64,000 nt of DNA from positions 1-64,000 of the forward strand of contig MPUH01000208.1 in NCBI GenBank assembly GCA_001970955.1, given 5' to 3'. Of this stretch, positions 1-9,949 are shown piece after piece. The notes below the pieces were generated by a model. That model saw only the letters and a program-made list of their open reading frames with translations, did no database searches and was not told the origin of the DNA. Numbering within the stretch: position 1 is the stretch's first letter; each line of letters opens with the position of its first letter. The translations under genes were made by a program, and so were the position numbers. The DNA comes from Stentor coeruleus (lineage: Eukaryota; Ciliophora; Heterotrichea; Heterotrichida; Stentoridae).

Positions 1-120
1 TTTTTCTTTTTTTCATCTTCATCATTATCTTCGAGATATAACATCATTTCTTCAAGTTCTTTTTTCTTTTTTTCATCTTTTTCATTATCTTCGAGATCAT
101 CATCATCTATGAGATATATC
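1..120. repeat. two tandem 60-nt units
   Basis: Positions 1-60 and 61-120 share the same start, a T-rich tract followed by TTTTTCATCTT, and the core CATTATCTTCGAGAT. They diverge at their right ends. The array may continue to the left of the window. On the minus strand the unit is in frame with an acidic/Lys-rich reading. Confidence 0.6.
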
Positions 121-122
121 AT
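1..122 (-). CDS. possible 5' end of an Asp/Glu/Lys-rich repeat protein, running off the left edge
   Basis: On the minus strand an ATG at 122-120 opens a frame that stays open to the window edge. It reads as an acidic and lysine-rich segment (runs of D, E and K, with LEDN repeated). The DNA is a direct repeat of a 60-nt unit (1-60 and 61-120), so the protein would have a 20-residue period. Low complexity and the missing rest of the gene prevent identification. It could equally be a simple-sequence tract that happens to be open. Confidence 0.3.
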   Translation of the reverse strand, partial: MIYLIDDDDLEDNEKDEKKKKELEEMMLYLEDNDEDEKKK

Positions 123-1797
123 TCATCGTAAAAAATATTTGATACAGCATATGCTGAATATTTAGATTATAGTGAATAATCTATGTAGTTTACTATAAGG
201 TTCGTACTGTACAATTAATAATGTAATAGGTCATTTGCATTTTAATTAATTTTGCACTGGTATAAATTAATAATATGAACTTAAGATCAAGCCTTTAAAT
301 TTTGATTTTTACTGCAATAGCTGTGATTTTAAGGTATATTGAGATAGGTCTTCATTATATTTATTGAATAAGTTCAAATAAGCTGCAAAAATTAGACCAC
401 TCGATTAAGCTTGAGATATATATTTTCCAATTTTTTTTAGAACTAACAGCTAGTTTATGCTATTTTCTTGCAGTAACTGCACGAGTATCTTTCAAAGCAA
501 TCATCAGCTCAAGCTTCTTATCAGATCTTTGACCATATTTATTATATTATTAAACTCTCCAAGCTTGCATATATAAATTCAAATTTAGAATTTTTCTAGA
601 TAATAAACACTATGAATAATTTTGATTAAAAAGATAGGAAATAGATAAACAATTCACTCCTATTCATTCATGTTCAAATATTCTTTTAAAAACTCTTCCT
701 TTTAAATCAACCTAATCAATATCTCTAAAAATCCATCTAACTCAAAAAAAGAAGGAAGACATAGGGATTTTATGTTTGAATTTTAAGCAGAAATATGAAA
801 TTATGATATGAAGTCCAAGGTCAAGTTTTTGTAGCTAAAATCCTCGCCCAAATAATTTTTTTATCAATACCCTTAGATGTCCCAATAGCAATTTTAGTAG
901 ACAAAACTAATTTTATTGTAGCTTTTAAAGACTGAAAATTTGAATCAGGGACAAAATTTGCAGAACCGGTAAAAAATCTCCAGCAAGACAAACTTAAACA
1001 TGATGAAAATGATAGAATGTCCCCGCTATACATATAATAAACGAATATCATCTTGAGACAAGAAATAACCCTGCTTCTGAACTCAGAGGTTTAATATTAA
1101 AAAAGCATGCAATAGTTTTTATCAAAAACACCAAATCCCATAAAAAACCTCAGAAAAGCTTGAAGCAATTAAAGCTCTTGAAAAAAAAGCCAAGATTATG
1201 AGAAAATTCATATATCAAACATAAATGCGCCAAGGTTTTCTATGACATCAAATTTAAACTTGGAAGAAGCTATAGAATTTATGAAAAAGATAATATTCAA
1301 ACTTTTACTACAAAAAGTAGGTTTGTTAATTGTAAAGTTGTACCTGAAGCCAATAGTAATTCTTCCCTGAGTTTACAAGATATTATGATTGTATTAATTT
1401 ATAAGTAAGCTTATATGAAAAAAATTTAAAGGCATTTTTTAAAGACTCTCAAGGAATTAGATTGAAGAATTGAAGGAAGTCTTTTAGAAAAAAGGAATTG
1501 GACAAGGAATTTTTGTTGTGAACTTTTCAAGTGAGGATAATAAATTTTAACTTGAGTTGTTAAAAGTCTAAGGGTTTTAAGAGCCAAAGTTTTCACATGC
1601 ACTTTGAACTGCGACTTTCAAACTATTGATGTATTTTTAGATGTGAATTGGTTTAAAACTTTTAAGAATTTTATTAAAAATTCAGTCTTACTACTTTAAT
1701 TTAGTTTAGGATTATAATTTTTATCAGTTTTTATTAGAGTATAAATAAAAGTATGATATAATGATTTAAACTGTATGCACTAATATAAAAATATTCG

Positions 1798-1878
1798 CTT
1801 TAAAGATTTAATCGTCTAAAGTTGTTTATTTTTTTTTNCTTTAAAGATTTAATCGTCTAAAGTTGTTTATTTTTTTTT
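1798..1878. repeat. unmerged contig overlap around N1838
   Basis: The 40 bases 1798-1837 and 1839-1878 are the same sequence, separated by a single N. This is read as overlapping contig ends placed side by side by the assembler, not a biological tandem repeat. Confidence 0.85.
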
Positions 1879-2314
1879 CTCTTCGAAAATGAATGGCAAA
1901 AGTAATATTTTTTGATCACAAAGGTAAATCATAGTAGGTAACCTAAAAAAGTAAAATCATGGAAAATCAAACACTTGAAAATATAAACACTAAGATATCG
2001 ACAAAGTTGCATACCTAAAACTTGTAATCATCTCTTTCTGGTCACAACTAAAAAATCTCCCACAAATCTCTACACCAGGGCAAAATATATAACAAAAGAN
2101 TCTCTTCGAAAATGAATGGCAAAAGTAATATTTTTTGATCACAAAGGTAAATCATAGTAGGTAATCAAAATCATGGAAAATCAAACACTTGAAAATATAA
2201 ACACTAAGATATCGACAAAGTTGCATACCTAAAACTTGTAATCACCTCTTTGTGGTCACAACTAAAAAATCTCCCACAAATCTCTACACCAGGGCAAAAT
2301 ATATAACAAAAGGG
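1878..2314. repeat. unmerged contig overlap around N2100
   Basis: The sequence starting TCTCTTCGAAAATG at 1878 is repeated from 2101 for about 220 bases. The copies differ by a roughly 9-nt indel after TAGTAGGTAA and a few substitutions, so they look like two haplotypes or error-bearing contig ends. The whole small contig 1839-2099 overlaps its neighbours on both sides. Confidence 0.85.
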
Positions 2315-2472
2315 TTATTTAAAAACTAAATGCGAAAACAAAAATTTCCTAATTTCTTTAATCCTTAATATTAATCATGAAATAAAACCATCTAAATAAA
2401 AATCTTCAAACTAAATCCTCGCACAATACCTTTTAAATTAAAATTTTCCCTCATGATTAATTTCATATATAA

Positions 2473-3420
2473 ATGGATTCAAAAGAAAATTTCCCATCTT
2501 CCAACCCCTTAAGTACATCAACTCACTTCCCTCAATGCGGGTGCAACAAATCCCGATCAGGTTCTAAACTCCATCCATGCCCAGAAACTCTGCGAGAAAG
2601 TTGTCGAAAAGGTCAAAAATGGTTAAAACTTGTCAGACTACCTCAAGATCCTAAATCCTCATATCATAAGCTTTTAACCCTTTCATGTAACGAGCCAACT
2701 AATACTCAACTAGCTTTAGACATATCAAGAACATATTCCCAAGTTGACTATTTTTCAAATGGTCCAGGTCGTCAAAGTATAATTCGTCTTATCAGAGCCT
2801 TTTGTATATACAATCCATCATTAGGTTATGTCCAAGGTATGAATTACATAATCGCATCTTTACTATGGCATACAAACGAAATTGATGCTTTCTGGCTATT
2901 TGTCATTTTAATCGAAGATTATGAACTCAGAGACAATTTCATCCCTACCTTCCCAGGGCTTAAAAAACATAGTCATATCATAGACTTTCTTATAAATCAT
3001 CATATCCCACAATTATATGCTCATTTCCTCAATCTTAATATTTCAATTGAAATCTTCGCTACAGACTGGTTTTTAACTTTATTCACAAGCACCATGCCAA
3101 TACAGTTTTCAGGTGAAATTTTCAAGTATTTCTTCACCCAAGGTTGGGCTTTTTTCTACAAACTCTGCTTAGAAATCATCATAAGACTCTCAGATAAACT
3201 CCTTTCAGCTAATACTTTTGCCCAAGTTTTATCTTATATAAAACCTCATGGGAACTCTTTAAAACATTGGAAATCATTTATTGGCACTTTAGAAAAAGGC
3301 CGCGATAAAGGTGACTGGAAAAAAATTATCAAGGCTGCAAGTGTTTTAGATATAAACGAAAGGTTTTTGCATTGTCTAAGCCACAATGCGAACAATTTTA
3401 TATTAGCTTCTGATGATTAA
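2473..3420 (+). CDS. TBC-domain Rab GTPase-activating protein
   Basis: A 315-residue protein made almost entirely of a TBC domain, which speeds GTP hydrolysis on Rab GTPases in membrane traffic. Both catalytic fingers are visible. The IxxDxxR-type motif reads ALDISRT, with the arginine finger at about R86. The glutamine-finger motif is GYVQGMNYI, with Q at about 121 (family usual YCQG). Later TBC blocks are also present: FPGL followed by HIPQLYAHF, then ATDWFLTLF. It is short for a Rab-GAP and has no extra domain, so the target Rab cannot be told. The gene converges on the calpain-like gene with 24 bp between stop codons. The start is the first ATG after an AT-rich leader. Confidence 0.9.
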   Translation: MDSKENFPSSNPLSTSTHFPQCGCNKSRSGSKLHPCPETLRESCRKGQKWLKLVRLPQDPKSSYHKLLTLSCNEPTNTQLALDISRTYSQVDYFSNGPGRQSIIRLIRAFCIYNPSLGYVQGMNYIIASLLWHTNEIDAFWLFVILIEDYELRDNFIPTFPGLKKHSHIIDFLINHHIPQLYAHFLNLNISIEIFATDWFLTLFTSTMPIQFSGEIFKYFFTQGWAFFYKLCLEIIIRLSDKLLSANTFAQVLSYIKPHGNSLKHWKSFIGTLEKGRDKGDWKKIIKAASVLDINERFLHCLSHNANNFILASDD

Positions 3421-3444
3421 TATTGTAATAATAGACTTTTTAGG

Positions 3445-5901
3445 TTAAACAACATGCCAAGTACATTTGGCTGTACGAATATAATTGTCTACTTTTGGTA
3501 TTGCCATAGCATGCATAATGAATTCCATTTGACCAGGTTCGATACGTTTTTTAACAACTGGATATTTGCTACTAAATAGCATATTAGAAGAGCCACTACA
3601 ATCTAAAATAGCTTCAATAGCTTGAGGTAATTCATTATATATACCATATGAATAACAGTGAGTTTTATTAGAAAAATAATAAAAACATTTGACTCCATTT
3701 TTGCTTTCGAGTTCTTTACCGTATTTTTCTATGAATTGGACATTTGTCCTAGCATCAAGATCAGTTTGGATTGCATCACGAACAGTTATTGAGATCTCAG
3801 TTTCGCTGTGGAAGGTTAGGATAAAACAACGTGAACGAACAGAATAAAGCTCACGATCATAACCTAAACTATCTAACCAACCCCATATAGCTTCTTCACC
3901 TAATGATTTTATATTGTCGATGAAAAAATCTTTGAAACCTTTGAGAGAAAGTCCATTTTCAGTACTACAGTATCTTTTCAAGACTTTTTGTTTATACTCA
4001 ATTTCAGTTAGTGATCTATTTATGCATTCATAAAATCCTTTAAATTCTGTATATGAAAGTTCTCTATTAAGTAACATGTCGAACTTACGGAATATATCGT
4101 GAATAGTGCTTTCAGCAATATCAGTTAATTCTCCTTTAGAAGTTAAGAGTTTAACTCTTTCCATAGGTGCATCTTCTGGTCTTCTAAGTAGACACCCTGA
4201 AGTTTTAGGTAAAACAATATAACTCCCTGGGTCTAAAACAATTTCTAACTCACATTCTCTGTTTATAGAAAAATCTCTTTTACCAATAACAGTTATCGTT
4301 CCATCATTAAGCCTTTTTAATACAACAATACCAATATCTAAATATTGTCTTTTTGTCGACACCCCAATTTGTCTTTCATCTTCCTGATGGACCCCAACAA
4401 ACAATCTAACTCTTTCAGGTAAATCTATAGAATAAAACCATTTTGATACCACAACTTCTAAAGTCTGATCCTCAACATCCTGTACCCTAATAAACTTGCC
4501 TTTAATCCTAACTTCATCCCAGTTTTTAACCCTACAAACATGTAGCGCCTCGAAATTCTTAACAAAATCTTCAAAACTCATCCAGAAATTCGCATCTTCT
4601 TCATCAAAACTTGGATTCACATACCTCTTCATCTCAGGTGTCCATAATGAACTCCCCGCACTCCAATCCCCAGTCCAATCAAGTTTTCCCCAAGGATTTC
4701 TTAAATTCACCAGTTTATTCCCAGCAAATTCTTTATATTTAATCAAAGCATAACCATGTCCAGGCATTAATCCTGCAGGTAAACTTTCCATATAATTAAC
4801 ATCACCCCATCTTTCATCTCCAATAGTACAAGCACATATTAAATACCCATCATCAAAATGATCTTTAATATTTAACCACATAATCCCTTTTTCTATATCT
4901 TTTTTAGTATTCTCATCTTTAAAATTATAAGACAAAGTTGGACATCCAGTTAAATCAATAAGCCCATCAGAAACATTTCCCCCTTTAAGCATATAATAAT
5001 TCCCATGTACTTTAGCATATGCTTTTTCTAGTATTAAAATCCATATTTCATTAGATTCATTTCTAGTAAAAACAGGCACACCCATTGGATAACAAGGAAA
5101 AAAATCATCTATAGTCACACTAAGCCATTCTCCATTTTTACATAATTTGACCCTATAAACCCCTGATTTGTTTATATCTTTAGTTATAAATAATCTTTCT
5201 ATAAGCCCTGGACGTTCTGTTAAACAAGCTATTGCACTAATAAACCAAGTATCCCCTAATTGACCTTGATGAATATCAGTTGGCTGTATATCTTCACTAA
5301 AAATGCAAGGATCTTTTAACCCTTCCGCATAATCTATTCTTAAAAACTCATGAGGTCTTCTCCAATGAAGTAATTGATCAAATGGATCTTTATTAAGTTC
5401 TTTAAATATTGAAGAATCTAATGGGGGAAATTCTGTGTCGATAAACTCGATTTTTTGATTGAGGATTATGTTTTCGATTTCTACTAAACTGCATAAACTT
5501 ATTGGTAAACGACCAAATGTAATACGAGCTTTTTCTGTTTTTTGGGTTATTTCTTGTAGTTCTTTTTTTAGATATTGTTCTTGTAAAGTCCTTGGCGCTG
5601 ATTTTATCATAAAACGGAACTTGCTTTTTAACATCCAGTGTCTAGCCATTCTTAAAACACCTACGATTTGGGTTTCAAATGCTTGGATTATTGTTGTTTT
5701 AATTAACCCAACTCCATCTTCTAAGATTACATTTTTAGAACCTGTAAAATCTACTGTGAACTCGATTGTGTTAAGTCTTTGGAGCTCAAGTCTGAACTCG
5801 TATATACACTCAACACCTTCTTCTGATGCAGAAATTACGATTTTGTGAAGGATAATCCCTGGGTTGAGTTCCTTTTTTGTTATAACACTCTTATCAGCCA
5901 T
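3445..5901 (-). CDS. calpain-like protein lacking the catalytic cysteine
   Basis: An 818-residue protein with a calpain-type papain-fold domain at about residues 190-470. The conserved QGxxGDCW block reads QGQLGDTWFISA: the nucleophile Cys is Thr218 (codon ACT, plus-strand bases 5248-5250). The other two triad members are kept, His382 (GHGYALIKYK) and Asn402 (LRNPWG). After this come a C2-like/domain III region (about 480-600) and a weak EF-hand-like C-terminal region. The N-terminal ~190 residues match nothing I recognise. Without the Cys it should not cleave peptide bonds by the calpain mechanism, so a regulatory or scaffold role is inferred, as for other Cys-lacking calpains. The frame is intact over 2.4 kb, so this is not a decayed gene. 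Confidence 0.88.
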   Translation of the reverse strand: MADKSVITKKELNPGIILHKIVISASEEGVECIYEFRLELQRLNTIEFTVDFTGSKNVILEDGVGLIKTTIIQAFETQIVGVLRMARHWMLKSKFRFMIKSAPRTLQEQYLKKELQEITQKTEKARITFGRLPISLCSLVEIENIILNQKIEFIDTEFPPLDSSIFKELNKDPFDQLLHWRRPHEFLRIDYAEGLKDPCIFSEDIQPTDIHQGQLGDTWFISAIACLTERPGLIERLFITKDINKSGVYRVKLCKNGEWLSVTIDDFFPCYPMGVPVFTRNESNEIWILILEKAYAKVHGNYYMLKGGNVSDGLIDLTGCPTLSYNFKDENTKKDIEKGIMWLNIKDHFDDGYLICACTIGDERWGDVNYMESLPAGLMPGHGYALIKYKEFAGNKLVNLRNPWGKLDWTGDWSAGSSLWTPEMKRYVNPSFDEEDANFWMSFEDFVKNFEALHVCRVKNWDEVRIKGKFIRVQDVEDQTLEVVVSKWFYSIDLPERVRLFVGVHQEDERQIGVSTKRQYLDIGIVVLKRLNDGTITVIGKRDFSINRECELEIVLDPGSYIVLPKTSGCLLRRPEDAPMERVKLLTSKGELTDIAESTIHDIFRKFDMLLNRELSYTEFKGFYECINRSLTEIEYKQKVLKRYCSTENGLSLKGFKDFFIDNIKSLGEEAIWGWLDSLGYDRELYSVRSRCFILTFHSETEISITVRDAIQTDLDARTNVQFIEKYGKELESKNGVKCFYYFSNKTHCYSYGIYNELPQAIEAILDCSGSSNMLFSSKYPVVKKRIEPGQMEFIMHAMAIPKVDNYIRTAKCTWHVV

Positions 5902-6892
5902 ATTATATTTCTTTATAAAAATTGTTGTAAGGTTTATAAAAATTAAGGATTTTATGAAGGTTTTGAAGTTATTGTGTGAGTATTTTTTATTGATGATGTA
6001 GAAATTTTGGAGTAAAGATTAGGAAAATTTTTTTTTGGTAGGATTATAGGGTATTTTTTGTTATATATTAATTTTATGGGGTTTTTTATTTGTTCTCTCA
6101 AAGATTTTGATGAGCAAATAAGTTATCCGCTATGACTTCTTAATAATTGACCTCTGAAAATAATAATTATTGAAACAGTTGTATAGAGGTAGCATGTAAG
6201 TTTAATTTACTATGTGTTAATAGAAAAATTAGATTTTTGACATCATCTCAATGAAATTTGTTAATTTATTTATGACTTTTTCAGTAATTTCCTGCTCAGC
6301 CGTCAGAATTTTCCCCCCTTTTCTTTAGATTATACTGTACCTTCAAGTTCTTTTTGATTAATTTTTCTCTGGTCTTTTGTGCTTTAGAATCTTTTAACCC
6401 GTGTTTCAATTTCTTTGTTGTTTGTACTGCGTACTAAAATTGTAAGGACTAGAATTATAAATGCAGGCAAATTGTATGGTAAAATCATAAAATTTATAAT
6501 GAGATTGTTGTTTTTAACATTAGCAATCTTTAGTACTTTTTTTTTTTGAAGCTGTTTCACATTTGAACTATATTCTTTTCAATTTTATTTTTTTCTTTAT
6601 TAGACTATAGATCTTTACAGTCTCTATCTTAATTGTCAAAACTTGCGTTTGAGACTCTTTTATTTTTTATTTTATAAAATTTGTAGTAAATTGGAGAAAA
6701 TGCAAGGTGTGAAAAAAGGCTGTGTTTTAGTATATGATAGAAAGAAAATACATTTGGTAGCGATTTTATATTATCTACTACTAAAAATCTTGAAGTATAA
6801 TCGGAACTATAGCAAAATTAATCGACAAAGCTTTCAAAGCTTTAAGGTACGCTTCCATTGAATCCTCCAATNCGATTTTATATTATCTACTA
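5902..6892. other. intergenic region holding a scaffold gap
   Basis: Nearly 1 kb between the calpain-like and TPR genes. It holds only short open frames, for example a 34-codon minus-strand one at 6384-6488 with a hydrophobic middle, none with family similarity I can see. Bases 6761-6871 copy the 3' end of the TPR gene because of the unmerged overlap at N6872, so the true spacer is shorter. Confidence 0.5.
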
Positions 6893-6983
6893 CTAAAAAT
6901 CTTGAAGTATAATCGGAACTATAGCAAAATTAATCGGCAAAGCTTTCAAAGCTTTAAGGTACGCTTCCATTGAATCCTCCAAT
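6761..6983. repeat. unmerged contig overlap around N6872
   Basis: Bases 6761-6871 and 6873-6983 are the same 111-nt sequence with one substitution (AATCGACAAA versus AATCGGCAAA), separated by one N. It duplicates the 3' end of the minus-strand TPR gene, which itself remains complete on the right contig. Confidence 0.9.
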
Positions 6984-8272
6984 AAATTCTGCTCCTTATA
7001 AATCTTCCCCAACAGCATCCAGGCTTTCTTCGAATTTTCATTCAACCTAATAGCCTGTTTACATATCGAAATTGCAGTATTCTTATCTCCCATATCATAT
7101 TTTGCCTGACCTAATACCTCACAAACCCAAAGATCCTCAACAAAATTCTCAAGTTCCTCACTCTTTTGATTTCTAAAATACATCAAAATCGCATTCTCAA
7201 TCCTATTTTCTTTAATTCTCAAATAAATCTTTTCTGCTAAAACTAAATCCTCAATCTCAACAGCAATCTTAAACGTAAACTTCAAAACCTGTTGTAAACT
7301 TTCAGAATCCTTAACTTCAAAATCTTTAAAAACATCATCAAAATATTCACTATCCACATTAGACCCTTCTTCTTTTATAACCCCAGTCCTACTTGACCCA
7401 GAGTCTTCAGTGTTATCTTTATACATTTTGATTAACCTTTTGATTGATTTTTTAACTTTAATTTTATCATGTGTATATTCATACATAAGGAATTTACAAT
7501 AAACTCTATATAAAAAATACTTGACTGTATATAATAAGATATTACATGGACAAGCTTGTAAACCTCTTTTAATAAGAGATAAAGCTCCAGTAAAATCTTC
7601 TTGACCTGCTAAGATTAAAGCACCTAATGCAGTGTATTTATAGTTTATAGTAATTCTTAAACCTTCCATAACAAAATTCATAGCTTCATTTATTTTCCCT
7701 AATTGGACATAAGTGATAGCTTTAAAAAACAAAACATTTTGACCAGTGCTCCCAGTATTATCAAAATGCTCTTTAGCTTCTTCTAATAGTTTAGTTTTTG
7801 TCTGTTGATATAATGATAAATTTGCGTTATACAAACAACAAACCCCTCTAGCACATAAAATAATATCATCTTGAGGCAGAGTTTCTAAAGCTAAAGAACT
7901 ATAATGCAAAGCCATTTCACCTAAGTTCAAATGGTTAATACAAAGGTTTAAAATCACTATAAAAACTTCTCTTTTAGGTCGAGAAACCAACAAATCTTGA
8001 GCTAAAAACAAGCATTCTTGATACTTTTTACAACTAAAAGCAGCAAGTAATGTTTGATATTCAAGATCTTCATTTGATTGTTCTTTTATATAATAACTTT
8101 TAAGTTTTGTATAAAGGTCTTCATATGCTTTTTGGACTATCATCCCAGCACAAAACTCTTTAATTTTAGGACGTGGGGTGTTGAGAAAATCATTAGTTGT
8201 TTGGATTTGATCAAGATTTTCTATTATTTTTTCACAAGTGGATTTAACTTTTTTAGTCCTAAGGAAGTTCAT
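6893..8272 (-). CDS. TPR-repeat protein, weakly TTC7/YPP1-like
   Basis: A 459-residue all-helical protein. Tetratricopeptide-like repeats are clearest at the C terminus (AISICKQAIRLNENSKKAWM, then LLGKIYKEQNLLEDSMEAYL) and again around residues 85-250. The final segment, ending ALPINFAIVPIILQDF, resembles the last repeats of TTC7/YPP1 proteins, which scaffold PI4-kinase at the plasma membrane. I treat that as a suggestion only. A charged linker of about 45 residues (SGSSRTGVIKEEGS and following) interrupts the repeats. It is transcribed away from the SET gene, with only 24 bp between start codons. No intron is visible. Confidence 0.7.
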   Translation of the reverse strand: MNFLRTKKVKSTCEKIIENLDQIQTTNDFLNTPRPKIKEFCAGMIVQKAYEDLYTKLKSYYIKEQSNEDLEYQTLLAAFSCKKYQECLFLAQDLLVSRPKREVFIVILNLCINHLNLGEMALHYSSLALETLPQDDIILCARGVCCLYNANLSLYQQTKTKLLEEAKEHFDNTGSTGQNVLFFKAITYVQLGKINEAMNFVMEGLRITINYKYTALGALILAGQEDFTGALSLIKRGLQACPCNILLYTVKYFLYRVYCKFLMYEYTHDKIKVKKSIKRLIKMYKDNTEDSGSSRTGVIKEEGSNVDSEYFDDVFKDFEVKDSESLQQVLKFTFKIAVEIEDLVLAEKIYLRIKENRIENAILMYFRNQKSEELENFVEDLWVCEVLGQAKYDMGDKNTAISICKQAIRLNENSKKAWMLLGKIYKEQNLLEDSMEAYLKALKALPINFAIVPIILQDF

Positions 8273-8296
8273 TTTAATAAGATAAAGGCTATTAAT
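8273..8296. promoter_or_regulatory. 24-bp divergent start-to-start spacer
   Basis: Only 24 bases separate the ATG of the minus-strand TPR gene (8272) from the ATG of the plus-strand SET gene (8297). Both starts are supported: each is the first ATG of a long frame with family-consistent sequence. The spacer must contain both 5' UTRs, or the two transcription units overlap. No recognisable TATA or initiator motif is separable from the AT-rich background. Confidence 0.5.
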
Positions 8297-9949
8297 ATGG
8301 ATGTCAACGTTGAAAAGACCAAGGCTCTCAAGGCAGACCCTATTTACGCAGCTTACAAAAAGTGGGCTGATGATAATGGGGTAATTTGTCCAAATGTAAA
8401 GAAAACTTAGCTAGACTACCCAGTTGCATTCTGGGATGAAGGGGTTATTGGAACTGCAGCTAAAAATGACATCCCCCCAAACAAAGCTTATGTATTCGTT
8501 CCTTATAGTATATGCATCAACTTACAAAGAGCAAAATCAAGCGAAATCAGTCATATATTCAAAAAGCGTTTTTTCACTAAGCATTCACGAGGTAATGATC
8601 ATATACTTTGGATATTTGTTTTATATGAGAAACTCAAAGGTCCAGAAAGTTTCTGGTACCCGTATTTCACAACAATGTCTGGGTTTAGTAACATGATTGA
8701 TTGGACTGAAGAAGAACTTGCTGAGTTACAAGATAAACTTCTAGTACATGATAATATGAAATGGAGGGACAGAATTAGTAGAATCTGGAAAGGTATTTAT
8801 GGTATTATTAAAAACTATCCTGAATATTTTCCCCCTGATAGAAACTTATATGAAGAGTTTATGTGGTCTTGGAAGGTATGTTGTACAAGAGGTTATGCAT
8901 GGGAAGGAGGTATGCTAATTCCTGTTGCCGACAATACAAACCATGGTGAAGTTTATACAAGTTATGAAAGTGAAGAAAAATCCGTGTTAAAAGTTCAAGC
9001 TGAAAACCGTACTTCTGAAGTTGATTATACAGATTTTTTAGATATAAAACTTGAATATGAAATCGAAGTTGATTATAGAAAAAACACAAATCGGTTAGAA
9101 AAGTACTTAGAAAAATCAGAAATCCCTGAAATTAGAAATATATGGCAATTAGATAGAGTATTAGAAAATTATAGAAGTAGTTCAAGTGAAGATGATGAAA
9201 GAAATATTGCTGAATGTACAAGTGAAGAAGAAAGCGCTTATGATGAAGAAGATAATGTTCCAGATGATCCACCAACTCAGGGTGAGTATTATTTTTTTAT
9301 GAGCACAGGTGTGAGGACTAGTTTTAAAAAAGGAGAACAGGTTTTGAATGCGTATGGACGATTAAACAATAGGAATTTGTTATTGGATTATGGTTTTGCT
9401 ATACCTAACAATAGATATGATACTGTTTATTTCTTATTATGGCTAGCTAGATCAGGTAGAGAAGGACTAGTTAAGATTGAGGATATAAAAGCTAAAAGTG
9501 AAGAATATTGTAATAGTACTGAACTTTATGGACTTAAACCAAAAAGATTGAATGTTGATGTTTTTATATATTATAGAGAAATGATGCCGATACCAGTTAA
9601 GAACTTTCCATCTGATATACAGGTAGAACTTGAGATTATTGATAAGTTTTTAAGTATTTGTATTGAACTACATGAAGATTTTGTGACTAATTTAGAGTAT
9701 GATGAAGAACTTTTGAAAACTGACTGCTCAGGGAGGATGAAAAGTGCTTTGTATTACAGGATTAATCAGAAGAAAATTGTTTTGAGTCAGATTAAAATGC
9801 TTGAAACTTTAAGAAAGGAGTTGGAGAAAATACAAGATGGCTTAGATATATCGACTCATACTGAAGGAAGAAGCTTTGAAGAGATTAGAGACTTGTATCC
9901 GCTTAGAGATTATTTGAAATCACTTGAAGGGTATATTAAAAAAAGCTAA
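8297..9949 (+). CDS. SET-domain methyltransferase, SETD3/Rubisco-LSMT type
   Basis: Splicing the 15-nt intron at 8396-8410 joins a 33-codon first exon to the long frame, giving about 545 residues. The SET domain is the split type of SETD3/RuBisCO large-subunit methyltransferases, which methylate lysine or histidine on non-histone proteins using S-adenosylmethionine. Visible blocks are CCTRGYAW, then LIPVADNTNH (the N/H of the cofactor pocket), and after an insertion KKGEQVLNAYG, NRNLLLDYGFAI and the YD of NRYDTVYF. The C-terminal helical region fits the substrate-binding domain. Between the NH motif and KGEQV lies an unusually long acidic insertion (about 100 residues, rich in E, D and S). 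A start further downstream would cut off the SET N-terminal half. The substrate is unknown. Confidence 0.87.
8396..8410 (+). other. 15-nt intron in the SET gene (phase 0)
   Basis: GTAAAGAAAACTTAG. Left in place, its TAG would stop translation after 38 codons. Removing it joins ...GVICPN to LDYPVAFWDE... in frame. Confidence 0.92.

Larger units (their letters stand above)
123..2472. other. long intergenic stretch, no convincing intact gene
   Basis: About 2.3 kb, very AT-rich and full of stops in all frames. The plus-strand stretch 1202-1408 is open and coding-like in composition (it begins ENSYIKHKCAKVFYDIKFKL and ends at a TAA), but it has no plausible start and is preceded by a TGA; it may be a remnant of a gene. 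The two scaffold gaps at 1838 and 2100 lie here, so roughly 260 bp is duplicated by the assembly. Confidence 0.5.

Noticed and set aside
821-1051. 76-codon minus-strand open frame
   Set aside because: No family resemblance, composition like the AT-rich flank, no conserved context; treated as chance.
6643-6861. 72-codon plus-strand open frame
   Set aside because: Its 3' half is the reverse of the duplicated TPR-gene end next to N6872; no sign of selection.
8424-8696. 90-codon plus-strand frame before the SET domain
   Set aside because: It is in another frame from the SET protein; the spliced frame carries family-consistent residues (YPVAFWDEGVIG and FVPYSICINL) in the same DNA.
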